The notes: a model not told the origin generated them from the sequence alone. A DNA stretch of 64,000 bases from a bacterium (GCA_028713675.1 JAQTNV010000003.1:58051-122050), one strand, 5' to 3'; counted from the first letter of the stretch, positions 53,643 through 62,952 are shown. A program made the numbers and translations.

Positions 53643-54818
53643 ATGAAAACGTTCGCTCAGGATATCGCCCTTCTCAAAACCGACCTGCTCTGCCGGGGCA
53701 TCCGGGTTTTCCCGTCGGAGCCTTATTTCCGGGAACTGGTCCCGGCCGCATACGGAACTGAAGGTAAGTCCCGGGCCGGGATCGCCGGGAGCGGGAAAAA
53801 TTTTCTGCTGGAATATGGGGAAGCCGCCAACCTGGGTGTCCGGCAGTCTTTCCTGGAATCATCTCCCTATGCGTTTCGGATAATCGAAGGGGAAGGCTGG
53901 ATTTTAAAGGACGGGGAAAAAGTCCTGCGCGCCACCGTCCGGACCCCGGCCTGGCATTCCACCGCCTGGTATGACCAGGTCCAACTCCACGGCACCGGTT
54001 CCCTCGCCACCGCCCTGACCAATACCTGCATCTACAAATCCCGTCCCGGAGGAGGCTGCCGGTTCTGCATCATCGACATCGGCGGGAAGGCGGTCCGGCA
54101 CCAGCCGGAGACGCTGGCCCGGGCGATCCGGGAGATCGAGTCCCATCCCGAACTGCGGCAGGCGGAGGACCTGGTCAAGAAGCACGGCGCGGCGCGGCCG
54201 GACCGGTATGTCCCTTCCGAGACGATCGAGCCGGTGGATATCAATATCAATTCCGGTTCCGAGCCGGACGGGGGGACAGGTCTTTTCGCCGAAGCGGTCG
54301 CGGCCATCCGGAGGATTTCCCGCCTGCCCATCGGGGTCCAGGTTTGCCCGCTGGGCAAGCCCGAGCTCGAAAAACTTCGATCCGCCGGTGTCACGGAGAT
54401 CAGTTTCAACCTGGAAGTATATAACGAGGACTTCCGCCGGAAGGTCATCCCCGGAAAGAACCATGACTATCCCCGGGAGAAGTATTTCCGGGCGATGGCG
54501 GAGGCCCGGGAAATCTTCGGGGAGAACCAGGTGGAATCCTGGATCATCATCGGCCTGGAGCCGGCGGAGGAAACCATCGCCGGGATGGAAGCGATCGCCC
54601 GGAGCGGGGGGATCCCGCTGCCCAAGCCGTTCCGCCCGCTCCTCGGCTCGGATTTCGCGGATCAGCCCCTCCCGCGCCTGGAAGACGCGGTGAAAATATA
54701 TCAGGCCTGGCGGGAAATCATCCGCAAATACAAACTGGACCCGTCGGCAACCCGGGCCGGTTGCGGAAGATGCAACGGGTGCTTCCCATTACGGGAGATT
54801 CTGGAATATGGAATTTAA
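53643..54818 (+). CDS. Radical SAM protein with CX9CX2C cluster motif
   Basis: 391 residues. The cluster ligands are C129, C139 and C142 (CIYKSRPGGG, then CRFC), a CX9CX2C spacing instead of the usual CX3CX2C. A long N-terminal domain (1-115) precedes the barrel. The barrel shows VDININSGSEPDGG, ISFNLEVYNEDFRRKVIPGK and WIIIGLEPAEETI. Near the end C374, C377 and C380 (CGRCNGC) may hold a second cluster or a metal. The following genes encode an SsuABC-type importer, so a role in handling the imported compound, or a cofactor precursor, is possible. The reaction is unknown to me. Confidence 0.85.
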   Translation: MKTFAQDIALLKTDLLCRGIRVFPSEPYFRELVPAAYGTEGKSRAGIAGSGKNFLLEYGEAANLGVRQSFLESSPYAFRIIEGEGWILKDGEKVLRATVRTPAWHSTAWYDQVQLHGTGSLATALTNTCIYKSRPGGGCRFCIIDIGGKAVRHQPETLARAIREIESHPELRQAEDLVKKHGAARPDRYVPSETIEPVDININSGSEPDGGTGLFAEAVAAIRRISRLPIGVQVCPLGKPELEKLRSAGVTEISFNLEVYNEDFRRKVIPGKNHDYPREKYFRAMAEAREIFGENQVESWIIIGLEPAEETIAGMEAIARSGGIPLPKPFRPLLGSDFADQPLPRLEDAVKIYQAWREIIRKYKLDPSATRAGCGRCNGCFPLREILEYGI

Positions 54819-54825
54819 AAAGACT

Positions 54826-54930
54826 AATTTAGTTTCGGGTTTCGAGTTTCGGGTCTCTAGTTTTGAATTTGAAATTTAGTAATTGGTAATTGTTTGGTAA
54901 TTGGTGCTTGGAATTTGGGATTTGAAATAG
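54826..54930. repeat. Heptamer arrays of two further families
   Basis: 54831-54860 holds GTTTCGG, GTTTCGA and GTCTCTA units; 54870-54925 holds AATTGGT, TGGTAAT, TGGTGCT and TGGAATT units. The GTTTCGG family is the reverse complement of the units in the PilV leader. Confidence 0.85.
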
Positions 54931-54939
54931 ATCGTTTTT

Positions 54940-55683
54940 ATGGAATCTAAAAAGCATTTCTGGTGGTGGTCGCCATTGCTGGTTCTCCTGGCCTGGGAGT
55001 TAATCAGCCGTCAGGGTTGGATCAGCCCACAGCTTCTTCCTTCCCTGGAATCGGTAGGGGGAGCTTTGGTGTCGCTCTTTTCCTCGGGAGATCTGCTCAG
55101 GCACCTGGGGATTTCCCTGCTGAGGGTGATCCTGGGGTTTTCTCTGGCGACGGTGGTGGGAGTAAGCCTGGGTTTGGCCATGGGCTGGTTCAAATGGTGG
55201 CGGGGATTTTTTGATCCGCTGGTGGAAATCCTCAGACCGATTCCACCCATGGCCTGGATTCCCCTGGCCATTCTTTGGATGGGCATCGGGGAAACCTCCA
55301 AGATCTATATCATTTTTTACGGGGCCTTTTTCCCTATCGTCATCAACACCACCCTGGGGGTGAAATCCATTGACGGGAACCTTTTAAAGATGGCGCGGAG
55401 CATGAACCTCCGGGGATGGCTTTTATTTAAAGAGGTGATTTTCCCCGGCTCCCTGCCGGCGGTAATGACCGGTCTCCGGATCGGCCTGGGGGTGGGCTGG
55501 ATGTGCCTGGTGGCGGCCGAGTTGATCGCGGCGGAAAGCGGGATCGGCTACCTGATCGAGGAGTCCAAGGAACTGCTCCGCACCGACCGGGTGGTGCTGG
55601 GGATGCTTTTAATCGGCGCGATGGGGATCCTTTCGGACTGGGGGGTCAGGTCGCTGGAGAAATATGTGAGGAGATGGCTGTAA
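54940..55683 (+). CDS. ABC transporter permease, SsuC/TauC type
   Basis: 247 residues with about six membrane helices. The cytoplasmic loop motif FKEVIFPGSLPAVMTGLRIGLGVGW is the EAA signature of binding-protein-dependent permeases, and RPIPPMAWIPLAILWMG is typical for nitrate/sulfonate/taurine-type permeases. It forms the channel with the binding protein at 55795 and the ATPase at 56753. Ribosome-binding site is weak. Substrate unknown. Confidence 0.93.
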   Translation: MESKKHFWWWSPLLVLLAWELISRQGWISPQLLPSLESVGGALVSLFSSGDLLRHLGISLLRVILGFSLATVVGVSLGLAMGWFKWWRGFFDPLVEILRPIPPMAWIPLAILWMGIGETSKIYIIFYGAFFPIVINTTLGVKSIDGNLLKMARSMNLRGWLLFKEVIFPGSLPAVMTGLRIGLGVGWMCLVAAELIAAESGIGYLIEESKELLRTDRVVLGMLLIGAMGILSDWGVRSLEKYVRRWL

Positions 55684-55684
55684 A

Positions 55685-55790
55685 AACAGTAAGCAGTATG
55701 CAGTAAGCAGTAAGCAGCGAAAAATAATGTAGCTGCCCGATTTATCGGGCTATAGTTCGGTAGGCGCAGGTTTAAGCCTGCGAAATAAAT
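55685..55790. repeat. Heptamer array and small palindromes between permease and binding protein
   Basis: 55687-55718 holds GTAAGCA, GTATGCA, GTAAGCA, GTAAGCA. 55727-55757 has a CCCGATTTATCGGG palindrome, and 55763-55787 has GCAGGTTTAAGCCTGC. These are dispersed intergenic elements inside an operon. Confidence 0.78.
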
Positions 55791-55794
55791 AATC

Positions 55795-56778
55795 GTGAAA
55801 AAGAAATTTAAAACATTTTGTTTAATCCTTGCCGCTGGCCTCTTTGTTGTTTTCTGCCGGTCGCATCCCGACAATCTCATCCGGATCGGGTATCAGCCTT
55901 ACTGGGTAGGGGAGGCGAATATCGTTCTGGCCATGAAGCATCTGGGATTGCTGGAGAAAAAAGGCTACCGGGTGGAATATTTCCGTTTTCTTTCCGGCCC
56001 GGGGGTGAATGAGGCCATGGCCGCCGGAAGCATTGACGCCGGCGTGGGGGGGGACATGCCGACGGTATTGGCCCTGTCCTCCGGGATGAAGATCAAGGTA
56101 ATCGCGGCGGTGGGGAAGTCCCTGCGGCAGGCAATCGTGATTGGAAAAAAACAGGAAAAAGAAATCCAAAAGGTCGCCGATCTGGCCGGGAAAAAAGTGG
56201 CCGTGGCCAAGGGATCCACCTCTCATTATTTGCTTTATAAAACCCTGGCGGAAAACGGGATTGACCCGGCCCGGGTTTCGATCATTCACCTCTCCGTCAA
56301 GGACCAGCCGCAGGCCTTGCAGTCCGGCGAGATTGCCGCGGCGGCGAACTGGGAGCCCTGGCCCTCCCGGATGGAAAGGGAGGGGATCGGCCGGATTCTG
56401 GCCATCGGCAGTTTTGCCGGGTATTTATATGCCCGCGATGATTTTATCCGGAGAAATCCGGAAGCCGCCCTGGACCTGGTCCGGGCCCTGCAGGAAGCCC
56501 GGGATTATGCTTCCAGCCGCAGGGAAGACACCTGCAGCTGGGTCGGCGAGGAGACCGGGGAAGACCCGTTGCTGGTTTGCCAGGCCATGAAGACAGACCG
56601 GATATTTCAAACCGGAGAAAACGTTAAGCCCGAACCGGAGCTGATCGGAGAGTTGGAGCACCTGGCGAAATTCGCCCTGGACTACAAGCTGATCGAAAAA
56701 CTCCCGGATATTATCTCGAAGTTTGATTTAACCTTTGTTGAAAAGGTCTTGAATGATCAAGGTCGAAAAACTAACTAA
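55795..56778 (+). CDS. ABC transporter substrate-binding protein, SsuA/TauA/NMT1 type
   Basis: 327 residues from a GTG start. The leader KTFCLILAAGLFVVFCRS ends at a Cys and could be a lipoprotein signal. The fold signature is IRIGYQPYWVGEANIVLAMKH...VEYFRFLSGPGVNEAMAAGSIDAGVGGDMP, as in sulfonate, taurine, nitrate and pyrimidine-precursor binding proteins. AKGSTSHYLLYKTLAE and AANWEPWPSRM are also typical. The end overlaps the ATPase gene by 26 bases. Substrate cannot be read from sequence. Confidence 0.92.
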   Translation: MKKKFKTFCLILAAGLFVVFCRSHPDNLIRIGYQPYWVGEANIVLAMKHLGLLEKKGYRVEYFRFLSGPGVNEAMAAGSIDAGVGGDMPTVLALSSGMKIKVIAAVGKSLRQAIVIGKKQEKEIQKVADLAGKKVAVAKGSTSHYLLYKTLAENGIDPARVSIIHLSVKDQPQALQSGEIAAAANWEPWPSRMEREGIGRILAIGSFAGYLYARDDFIRRNPEAALDLVRALQEARDYASSRREDTCSWVGEETGEDPLLVCQAMKTDRIFQTGENVKPEPELIGELEHLAKFALDYKLIEKLPDIISKFDLTFVEKVLNDQGRKTN

Positions 56779-57502
56779 GTCCTACCGGAAGAACGGGACG
56801 GATCTGGTTGTCCTCGAGAACCTGAGCTTCGAGGTCAAGACGGGGGAATTCCTTTCCCTGGTCGGCCCGACCGGCTGCGGCAAGACCACACTTTTAAACA
56901 TCATCGCGGGTTTGGAACGTCCCACCTCCGGGAAGGTCCTGATCCGGGACCGGGAGGTGAATTCCCCCGGCCTGGACCGGGGGGTGGTGTTTCAGGAAGC
57001 CCCGCTGTTTCCCTGGAAGACGGTATCCGGAAATGTCGAGCTGGCCCTGAAGGCCAAAGGGGTTAATTTAAATAATCTCAAGGAATCGGCCCGGGAATAT
57101 CTGGAAACAGTGGATCTGGTGAAATGGTCCGACCATTATCCCAAGGAGCTTTCCGGGGGAATGAAACAGAAAGCGGCCCTGGCCAAGGCCCTGGCCCAGG
57201 ATCCGGAGATCCTCCTGCTGGATGAGCCTTTCGGCGCCCTGGATGCCCAGACCCGGATCATTATGCAGGAAGAACTCCTCAAAATCTGGGAAAGATTCCG
57301 AAAGACCATTCTGCTCGTCACCCACAGCATCGACGAGTCGATTTTTCTTTCCGACCGGATCATCGTGCTTTCCGCGCGCCGGAAGGGTGCCCGGGAAATG
57401 ATTGAAGTCACATTGCCCCGGCCGCGCCGACCCACCGAAAAATTCTGGGAACTCCGCACCCGGATCTGGGAAATCATCAGAAGCGAAGTGATGGAAAGTT
57501 AA
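56753..57502 (+). CDS. ABC transporter ATPase, SsuB/TauB type
   Basis: 249 residues. Walker A GPTGCGKTT, Q-loop VVFQEAPLFPW, signature LSGGMKQKAALAKAL, Walker B ILLLDEPFGALD and the switch His in LLVTHSIDES are all present. The start overlaps the end of the binding protein gene, so translation is coupled. It powers the importer with the permease at 54940. Confidence 0.96.
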   Translation: MIKVEKLTKSYRKNGTDLVVLENLSFEVKTGEFLSLVGPTGCGKTTLLNIIAGLERPTSGKVLIRDREVNSPGLDRGVVFQEAPLFPWKTVSGNVELALKAKGVNLNNLKESAREYLETVDLVKWSDHYPKELSGGMKQKAALAKALAQDPEILLLDEPFGALDAQTRIIMQEELLKIWERFRKTILLVTHSIDESIFLSDRIIVLSARRKGAREMIEVTLPRPRRPTEKFWELRTRIWEIIRSEVMES

Positions 57503-57539
57503 CCCAGACTTCGCCAAGACTACGTCGGGCTCGCCCTTC

Positions 57540-57716
57540 GATAGAACTCAGGACAGGCAGAGCTCGGAAGCTCAAAAGTTAAAGATCAACGGGAAGAATT
57601 AAAAAAGCTCAAAGGATTTATTTATTCCTTTGAGCTTTCAACTTTGAGCTGTGACCTTCTCGCTGCCTACTGCCTACCCTCCGGGCCGTAGGCCCTTACG
57701 GACCGGAGGCTGCCTA
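57540..57716. repeat. Repeat-rich intergenic region with a 13-bp hairpin
   Basis: 57604-57638 is a perfect inverted repeat (AAAGCTCAAAGGA, 9-base loop, TCCTTTGAGCTTT) formed by two heptamer runs facing each other. It may stop transcription from both sides, since genes converge here. 57639-57675 continues with heptamers (CTTTGAG, CTGTGAC, CTGCCTA). 57678-57708 is a CCTCCGGGCC palindrome. Confidence 0.75.
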
Positions 57717-58775
57717 CTAATTTTTGGAACGGTATTCTTTAAGTGTGTCCTGGAGCCGGGTCAGAAGCCAGGCAGGGTAATACTGGCCGATGAACTTCTG
57801 GTAAAGCGGGCGGGCCTTTTCCCGGATGGCCTTCACGTTATCTTCATTCAGTTTGATTTCCCTGATTCCCTCTTTCAGGAAACCCTGGTAGGCCTTCTGG
57901 TTGTCTACCCGGGAGATTTTTCGGAGCTCGGGCAGATAAAGATCCCAGCCTTCCATAATGATTTTCCGCAGATCGGGGGGAAGACTTTCGATGAATTTCC
58001 TGTCCATGACGATGGCCGATGGCGGAAGGGCAAAGGGAAGGTCAATGATGTACTTGGCGTAGGCGTACCACTGGAGGGTCAGGGCGGCATAGAGAGGCGA
58101 GTAAAAGGAATCCAGCTGGCCGGCCTTGAGCGCCATGAGAAGGTCGGGAAAACCGACCGGGACGTTTTGAAATCCCAGGAGCTCGGCGAACTCGGTGATG
58201 ACCGGATCTTTTTTCCAGGCCCACATCCGGCATTTGGGGAAGTCCTGGATGGATTCGACGGGTTTCTGGAGAAACCAGTAGCTGAAGCCGATATCGAGCC
58301 AGCCGGCCAGATAGAAACCTTTCTCTTCGAAAAGGCGCTGGAACTGGGGTTGCATCCGGTCCAGGACAAAATCTATTTCCGCGGAATTATTGAAGAGAAA
58401 GGGCAGGCTCAGGATCCGGGTTTCCGTGGCGATCATCCCCAGCCCGACATTGGCTAATCCGGCCCCCTGGAGCTGTCCCATTTTGATCTTCAGGAACTCA
58501 TCCGGCTCATCGCCCATGATTCCTCCCAGGTACCAGATGACCTTGATCCGGCCCGCGGATTTCTGCTCAACGTATTTCTGGAATTTATGAGCCGTATCCG
58601 CCCAGCTCGTCCCTTCGGGAGCGACGGCGGAAAGCTTGAGCACGAATTCCGGCGGCCGGGCCGGGGGAGCCTCCGCGGCGAGAACCGGCAGGGAGCCGGA
58701 GAAAACCAGGAAAAAGGAAAAAATGATGCCCTGGAAAAGAATTTTTAGCCGGAGAGTTTTAATCATGGAATTCAT
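57717..58775 (-). CDS. TRAP transporter solute-binding protein, DctP type
   Basis: 352 residues from ATG at 58775 (ATG at 58766 is also possible). Signal peptide FQGIIFSFFLVFSGSLPVLA, then the DctP pattern: LKLSAVAPEGTSWADTAHKFQKYVEQ, GRIKVIWYLGGIMGDEPDEFLKIKMGQLQGAG, CRMWAWKKDPVITEFAELLG and QLDSFYSPLYAA. TRAP binding proteins deliver organic acids to a DctQM permease. No dctQ or dctM is next to it, so it is an orphan here. The frame is open up to 58844, but the extra residues do not look like a leader. Confidence 0.9.
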   Translation of the reverse strand: MNSMIKTLRLKILFQGIIFSFFLVFSGSLPVLAAEAPPARPPEFVLKLSAVAPEGTSWADTAHKFQKYVEQKSAGRIKVIWYLGGIMGDEPDEFLKIKMGQLQGAGLANVGLGMIATETRILSLPFLFNNSAEIDFVLDRMQPQFQRLFEEKGFYLAGWLDIGFSYWFLQKPVESIQDFPKCRMWAWKKDPVITEFAELLGFQNVPVGFPDLLMALKAGQLDSFYSPLYAALTLQWYAYAKYIIDLPFALPPSAIVMDRKFIESLPPDLRKIIMEGWDLYLPELRKISRVDNQKAYQGFLKEGIREIKLNEDNVKAIREKARPLYQKFIGQYYPAWLLTRLQDTLKEYRSKN

Positions 58776-58984
58776 TAAAACCCGACAATCGGATTTTTTA
58801 CCTATGTTATTATAATAACGGAAAGTAAGCGCAGCGTAAATCAATAATAAATATTAGAAAACCGGAAAATCGAACCTCATTTTATCTCTTTTTCCGCATT
58901 TCCCGCCCAGCTCGCTTTTCCTGTGGACAATTGGGGGGAAATATTTATAATTAAATGCACTTTGGAGGGGGAGGAGGATTATCC

Positions 58985-59392
58985 GTGAGAGCCAGGAAGA
59001 AAAAAACAGGTTCGGAAGCCACCAAGGTAATTTCTCCGAAAACCGCCGTTCCGCCCGGCCAGGTGAGCCTGGTGGTTTTGAACGGGGAGGACGCGGGGGC
59101 GGAGCATTTTGTCCGGGGTCTGAAGTGTGTCCTGGGAAGGGACAGCGAGCAGGTGGACATAACGGTGAAAAGCAAGGGGGTTTCCCGCCGTCACGCCTCC
59201 CTTTCCTGGCAGAAAAACCGGATAATCCTGGAAGACTTGGGCAGCACCAACGGAACCTTTCTCAACGACGAGCGAATCTCGGACCCCGTCGAGGTCCGGC
59301 ACGGCGACCGCATCAAGCTGGGCGATCTGGTCCTGCAGGTGATCAAGGTTGACCAGCCGCAGGATACTCCGGTTTATGAGCTCCGCGAATAG
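58985..59392 (+). CDS. FHA domain protein
   Basis: 135 residues from GTG 58985, which has GGAGGAGG about seven bases upstream; an ATG at 58955 lies before that site. Residues about 45-120 are a forkhead-associated domain with LGRDSE, VSRRHASL and LGSTNGTFLN, which binds phosphothreonine. The N-terminal 35 residues are basic and probably unstructured. It overlaps a PP2C phosphatase gene by 17 bases, so the pair probably reads and removes Ser/Thr phosphorylation. The cognate kinase is not in the window. Confidence 0.92.
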   Translation: MRARKKKTGSEATKVISPKTAVPPGQVSLVVLNGEDAGAEHFVRGLKCVLGRDSEQVDITVKSKGVSRRHASLSWQKNRIILEDLGSTNGTFLNDERISDPVEVRHGDRIKLGDLVLQVIKVDQPQDTPVYELRE

Positions 59393-60158
59393 GAAATCCT
59401 ACCTGATTCAGTCAGCCGGAAAAACAGATCCGGGCCGGGTCAGGGCCCGGAACGAGGATAATTTCTCCCGGGAAGAGGATCTCGGTCTTTTCCTGGTGGC
59501 GGACGGGATGGGCGGCCATGCCGGGGGGGAAACCGCCAGCGAGCTTTCCGTTACCACGGTGCGGGAATTGGCCCGGGAATTTTTCCTGTCCCAGGCTGGT
59601 GTTCCGCCGGAGGAAAAACCCTATCTGGATTGGCTGGCGGTGACCATCAGGAAGGCCGGGGAGAAGATCTATGACCTGGGCAACCAGAATCTCGAGCTCC
59701 GGGGGATGGGAACCACCACTACCGCTTTGTGGATTCCCCCCGCCTTTGATCCGCCCCGCGCTTTTCTGGCCCACGTGGGGGACAGCCGGGCCTACCGGCT
59801 CCGGGAATCCCGGCTGGAACAGCTGACCCGGGATCATTCCTGGGTGATGGAGCAGGTTCGGGCCGGGCACCTGACCGTTACCGAAGCCAAGACCCATCGT
59901 TTCCGGAGCCTGATCACCCGCTCGGTGGGCTTTCAGCAGAACGTGGAGGTCGATTCCGCCACCCTGGAATTGAAAGCGGGCGATATTTTCATGATTTGTT
60001 CCGACGGGCTTTCCAACATGGTGGGGGACCCCGAGATCCAGCATGTTCTGGAAACAACCGCCCCGGAACAGGCGGCGGAGGAATTGATCATCCAGGCCAA
60101 CGCTCACGGCGGAATCGATAATATTACCGTTCTGGTGATCAAAATTCTGCCAGTTTAA
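59376..60158 (+). CDS. PP2C-type Ser/Thr protein phosphatase
   Basis: 260 residues from ATG 59376, inside the end of the FHA gene. All PP2C metal-binding motifs are present: [50 protein letters not shown] and [11 protein letters not shown]. Cytoplasmic; relatives (Stp, PrpC) counteract Hanks-type kinases. With the FHA protein it forms a small phosphosignalling unit. No kinase gene nearby. Confidence 0.95.
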   Translation: MSSANRKSYLIQSAGKTDPGRVRARNEDNFSREEDLGLFLVADGMGGHAGGETASELSVTTVRELAREFFLSQAGVPPEEKPYLDWLAVTIRKAGEKIYDLGNQNLELRGMGTTTTALWIPPAFDPPRAFLAHVGDSRAYRLRESRLEQLTRDHSWVMEQVRAGHLTVTEAKTHRFRSLITRSVGFQQNVEVDSATLELKAGDIFMICSDGLSNMVGDPEIQHVLETTAPEQAAEELIIQANAHGGIDNITVLVIKILPV

Positions 60159-60319
60159 TTTCATCCCCGTTATTGACCTGTCATTTTTCAGAATAATTTC
60201 TCTTTTTTCTATTTTTGATTATTGCTGAAGACCGCTCGGGCTTTGGGCCCGAGCCGCTTCTCGAGGGGGTTGCTTCGCGATTAACTTGAAACCCGAAACT
60301 AGAAACTCGAAACAAGAAG
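60159..60319. repeat. Convergent gap with hairpin and heptamers
   Basis: 60233-60252 is a CTCGGGCTTTGGGCCCGAG hairpin. 60288-60316 holds units GAAACCC, GAAACTA, GAAACTC and GAAACAA (GTTTCGG family). The two flanking genes converge. Confidence 0.72.
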
Positions 60320-60829
60320 CTAAGATTGGTCCGGGGGAATTTCGTAGATAACCGCTTCCTCGTTGCAGTCCGGAAACTGGGGGCAGCGGATGCACTCGGT
60401 CCAGACCTTTTGGGGCAGGTCGCGTTTATCGATGGGTTGGAAACCCATGCAGAGGAAAAAACCGGGTTTGAAGGTGAGGGAGAAGACCCGGTAACAGCCC
60501 AGACGCTTGGCTTCCCGGAGGGAGGCCTTGATCAGGGTGGAGCCGATCCCCTGGTGGGAATAGTCCGCGCGCACGGCCAGGGAGCGGATCTCGGCGATGT
60601 TTTCCCAGAGCACGTGCAGGGCGCAGGTGCCGATGATATTGTCGGTCCCGGGCTCGGTAATCACCATGTAATCCCGGATGAATTCATAGATGTCCCCCAG
60701 GGAGCGGGGCAGCATTTCCCCCTGGCGGGCGAAGGGCTCGATCAGTTTCTGGATGGCCCGGGCTTCCTCGATCCGGGTTTTCCGGACCGAGCGGCTCCAG
60801 GAACGCTTTTTAGGTTTGGTCTGCGCCAT
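60320..60829 (-). CDS. GNAT acetyltransferase, short N-acetylglutamate synthase type
   Basis: 169 residues. The GNAT core is IGTCALHVLWENIAEIRSLAV with the CoA loop RADYSHQGIGSTLIKASL. The C-terminal motif CIRCPQFPDCNEEAV is typical of the short ArgA-like enzymes that acetylate glutamate in arginine synthesis in many bacteria. The basic N-terminal 20 residues are extra. Other arginine genes are not here, so the assignment rests on motifs. Confidence 0.85.
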   Translation of the reverse strand: MAQTKPKKRSWSRSVRKTRIEEARAIQKLIEPFARQGEMLPRSLGDIYEFIRDYMVITEPGTDNIIGTCALHVLWENIAEIRSLAVRADYSHQGIGSTLIKASLREAKRLGCYRVFSLTFKPGFFLCMGFQPIDKRDLPQKVWTECIRCPQFPDCNEEAVIYEIPPDQS

Positions 60830-60937
60830 AGAAATGATTATAAATGATTATCCCGAAAATTGAATATTAAATTTCTTTTTATTAATAATCGAGCGGAATA
60901 ATTTGTCTGTTTGTTGCCAGAATGATGGTGGAGACTT

Positions 60938-61003
60938 CAGTAGGGTGCGTTCCCTGAACGCACCGATATATGGGCCGATGGGGGCATCGGCCCCTACTTT
61001 TTA
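60938..61003. repeat. GTAGGGTGCGTT...CATCGGCCCCTAC palindromic repeat
   Basis: GTAGGGTGCGTTCCCTGAACGC and GGGCCGATGGGGGCATCGGCCC are two hairpins of common dispersed repeats, lying at the end of recN (its stop is at 60994). Confidence 0.65.
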
Positions 61004-62706
61004 GATAGTTCCGTCCGGCGGGCGAGCAATTCCCGGGCATAAGCCTTTCCGCGCTGGGTGATCTCCAGGCCGGCCAGCATCCGGGAGATCTCTTCCAGCC
61101 GCTCCGGTTCGGACAGGGTTTGGATCCGGGCCCGGGTTTTTCCGGCGGAGGTCGACTTGCTGACCAGGAAATGCCGGTCCGCGTAGCAGGCGATCTGGGG
61201 CAGGTGGGTGACGCAGAGGACCTGGGAGTCCCGGCTGACCTCCCAGAGCTTCCGCCCGACCATTTCCGCCACGGCCCCGCCGATCCCGGCGTCGATCTCG
61301 TCGAAGATCAGGGTGGGATTTTCCCGGGCCCGGCGGGAACGGATTTTTTTCAGGGCCAGCATGATCCGGGAAAGTTCTCCTCCGGAAGCGACCTTCCGGA
61401 GCGGTTTCGGGTCTTCCCCCGGGTTGGCGGAGAGAATGAACTCCACCCGGTCAATGCCCCGCTCGGTGATATCGGTGAAACCGGAGGGATTTTCCGGGGC
61501 GGCCCCGGCGGTTTCCCAGGAAAAGTCGAAGCGGACCTCCGGGATGCCCAGATCCCGGATTTCGGAGATCACCGCCTTCTTCAGCTTTTTCCCTGTTTCC
61601 CGGCGGGCGGCGGAGAGCTTCCCGGCCGCGGCGGCGAGAGACTTTTTCGCGCGGGAAAACTCCGCTTCCAGTCCCGGCAGGGTCTCGGATTGGCGGGTGA
61701 GTTCGTCCCGTTCGGCCGTGATCCGGTCCCGATAGGCGAGGACCTCCGGGACCGATCCCCCGTATTTCCGTTTCAATTGATTCAAGGCGGCCAGGCGGTT
61801 TTCCACCTCCTCCAGCCGCTCGGGATTGTGATCGGCGCGGTCAAGGTATTTTTCCAGCGAACGGGCGAGATCACGGATTTCCGCCCGGGCGGATTCCAGG
61901 CGGGAATGATAATCCTTCAATTCGGGGTCGAGCGCGGACAGCTCCTTCAGGGCCGAGAGGGCCCGGGAAATTTTTCCGGCCGCTGATCCCTCCTCGGTGT
62001 CCAGAACCTCGAGGGCGGCCCGGGCCAGGGAGGTTATCTTTTCCGAATTCTGCAGGCGGACCCGGAGGGCCGGGAGCTCTTCCTCCTCGGATTCCTGCAG
62101 GCCGGCCGCCGCGATTTCCGAGATCTGAAAAGAAAGGAGGTCCAGACGCTTCAGCCGTTCCCCCTCGTCGGTTTTGATCCTTTCCACCTGTTTCCGGATT
62201 TCCAGGAAATTCCGGTAGAGGTTTTGAAATTCGTCCCGGGCGGGGGTGAGCCCGCCGTACCCGTCCAGGAATTCCAGGTGATATTCCGGGTGGAGAAGCA
62301 GCTGATGCTCCCCCTGCCCGTAGATTTCCACCAGGGAGTCGGAGAGCTCGGAAAGGATGCCGATGGTGGCCAGGCTTTCATTGAGGAAAATCCGGCCTTT
62401 TCCCGTCCGGGGGATCGAGCGGCGGATGAGGAGCTCCTCGCCCTCCGGGTAGCCCGCCCGGGACAGGGCTTCGGCGAGGGCGGGGGAATGGGAATCGAGC
62501 TCGAAAACCGCTTCGATCCGGGCTTCCGGGGCTTCGGTCCGGATGAAGTCGGGGGAAGACCGGTCACCCAGGATCAGGGAGAGCGCGTCCAGGATGATGG
62601 ATTTCCCGGCGCCGGTTTCCCCGGTGATGATATTCAGCCCCGGCCCCAGGGAAAAGGAGAGCTCGTCAATGATGGCGAAATTCTGAATGGAAAGCTCGCG
62701 TAGCAT
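60994..62706 (-). CDS. recN: DNA repair protein RecN
   Basis: SMC-like ATPase that gathers broken DNA ends, 570 residues. Starts with MLRELSIQNFAIIDELSFSL, Walker A GETGAGKSIILDALSLILG, a long coiled coil (about 160-380, with a hinge-like break), then ASGGELSRIMLALK (ABC signature), Walker B LIFDEIDAGIGG and CVTHLPQIACYADRH. Length and order are standard. nadK follows upstream in the same direction, after a repeat-filled gap. Confidence 0.97.
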   Translation of the reverse strand: MLRELSIQNFAIIDELSFSLGPGLNIITGETGAGKSIILDALSLILGDRSSPDFIRTEAPEARIEAVFELDSHSPALAEALSRAGYPEGEELLIRRSIPRTGKGRIFLNESLATIGILSELSDSLVEIYGQGEHQLLLHPEYHLEFLDGYGGLTPARDEFQNLYRNFLEIRKQVERIKTDEGERLKRLDLLSFQISEIAAAGLQESEEEELPALRVRLQNSEKITSLARAALEVLDTEEGSAAGKISRALSALKELSALDPELKDYHSRLESARAEIRDLARSLEKYLDRADHNPERLEEVENRLAALNQLKRKYGGSVPEVLAYRDRITAERDELTRQSETLPGLEAEFSRAKKSLAAAAGKLSAARRETGKKLKKAVISEIRDLGIPEVRFDFSWETAGAAPENPSGFTDITERGIDRVEFILSANPGEDPKPLRKVASGGELSRIMLALKKIRSRRARENPTLIFDEIDAGIGGAVAEMVGRKLWEVSRDSQVLCVTHLPQIACYADRHFLVSKSTSAGKTRARIQTLSEPERLEEISRMLAGLEITQRGKAYARELLARRTELSKK

Positions 62707-62711
62707 GTTAA

Positions 62712-62952
62712 TAATAGTTCAAAGCTGAAAGCTCAAGGCTCAAAGGAAGAACAAATCATTTTCAGAACTGATTTCTTGGCAAACTGCAAATCAGGTTTAG
62801 GATATATTTTCAAATCATATTATGACCCCCTCTCCCTCACCCTCCCCCTCGAGGGGGGAGGGAAAGGGTGGGGGTGAAAGTGTGAATTTAGAAAATTGTG
62901 GATTTTAACATTTATCTGACCTTTGAGCTTTGACCTTTGAGCTTCGAACCGG
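62712..62952. repeat. Heptamer arrays and CCCTCTCC palindrome between nadK and recN
   Basis: 62714-62745 holds GCTGAAA, GCTCAAG and GCTCAAA units; 62918-62947 holds CTTTGAG and CTTTGAC units in the opposite orientation. 62822-62882 is a CCCTCTCCC...GGGAGGG palindrome. No gene is supported in this 246-base gap. Confidence 0.78.

Noticed and set aside
57651-58457. A 268-codon plus-strand frame opposite the TRAP binding protein
   Set aside because: It starts in intergenic repeats and mirrors DctP, which has clear family motifs.
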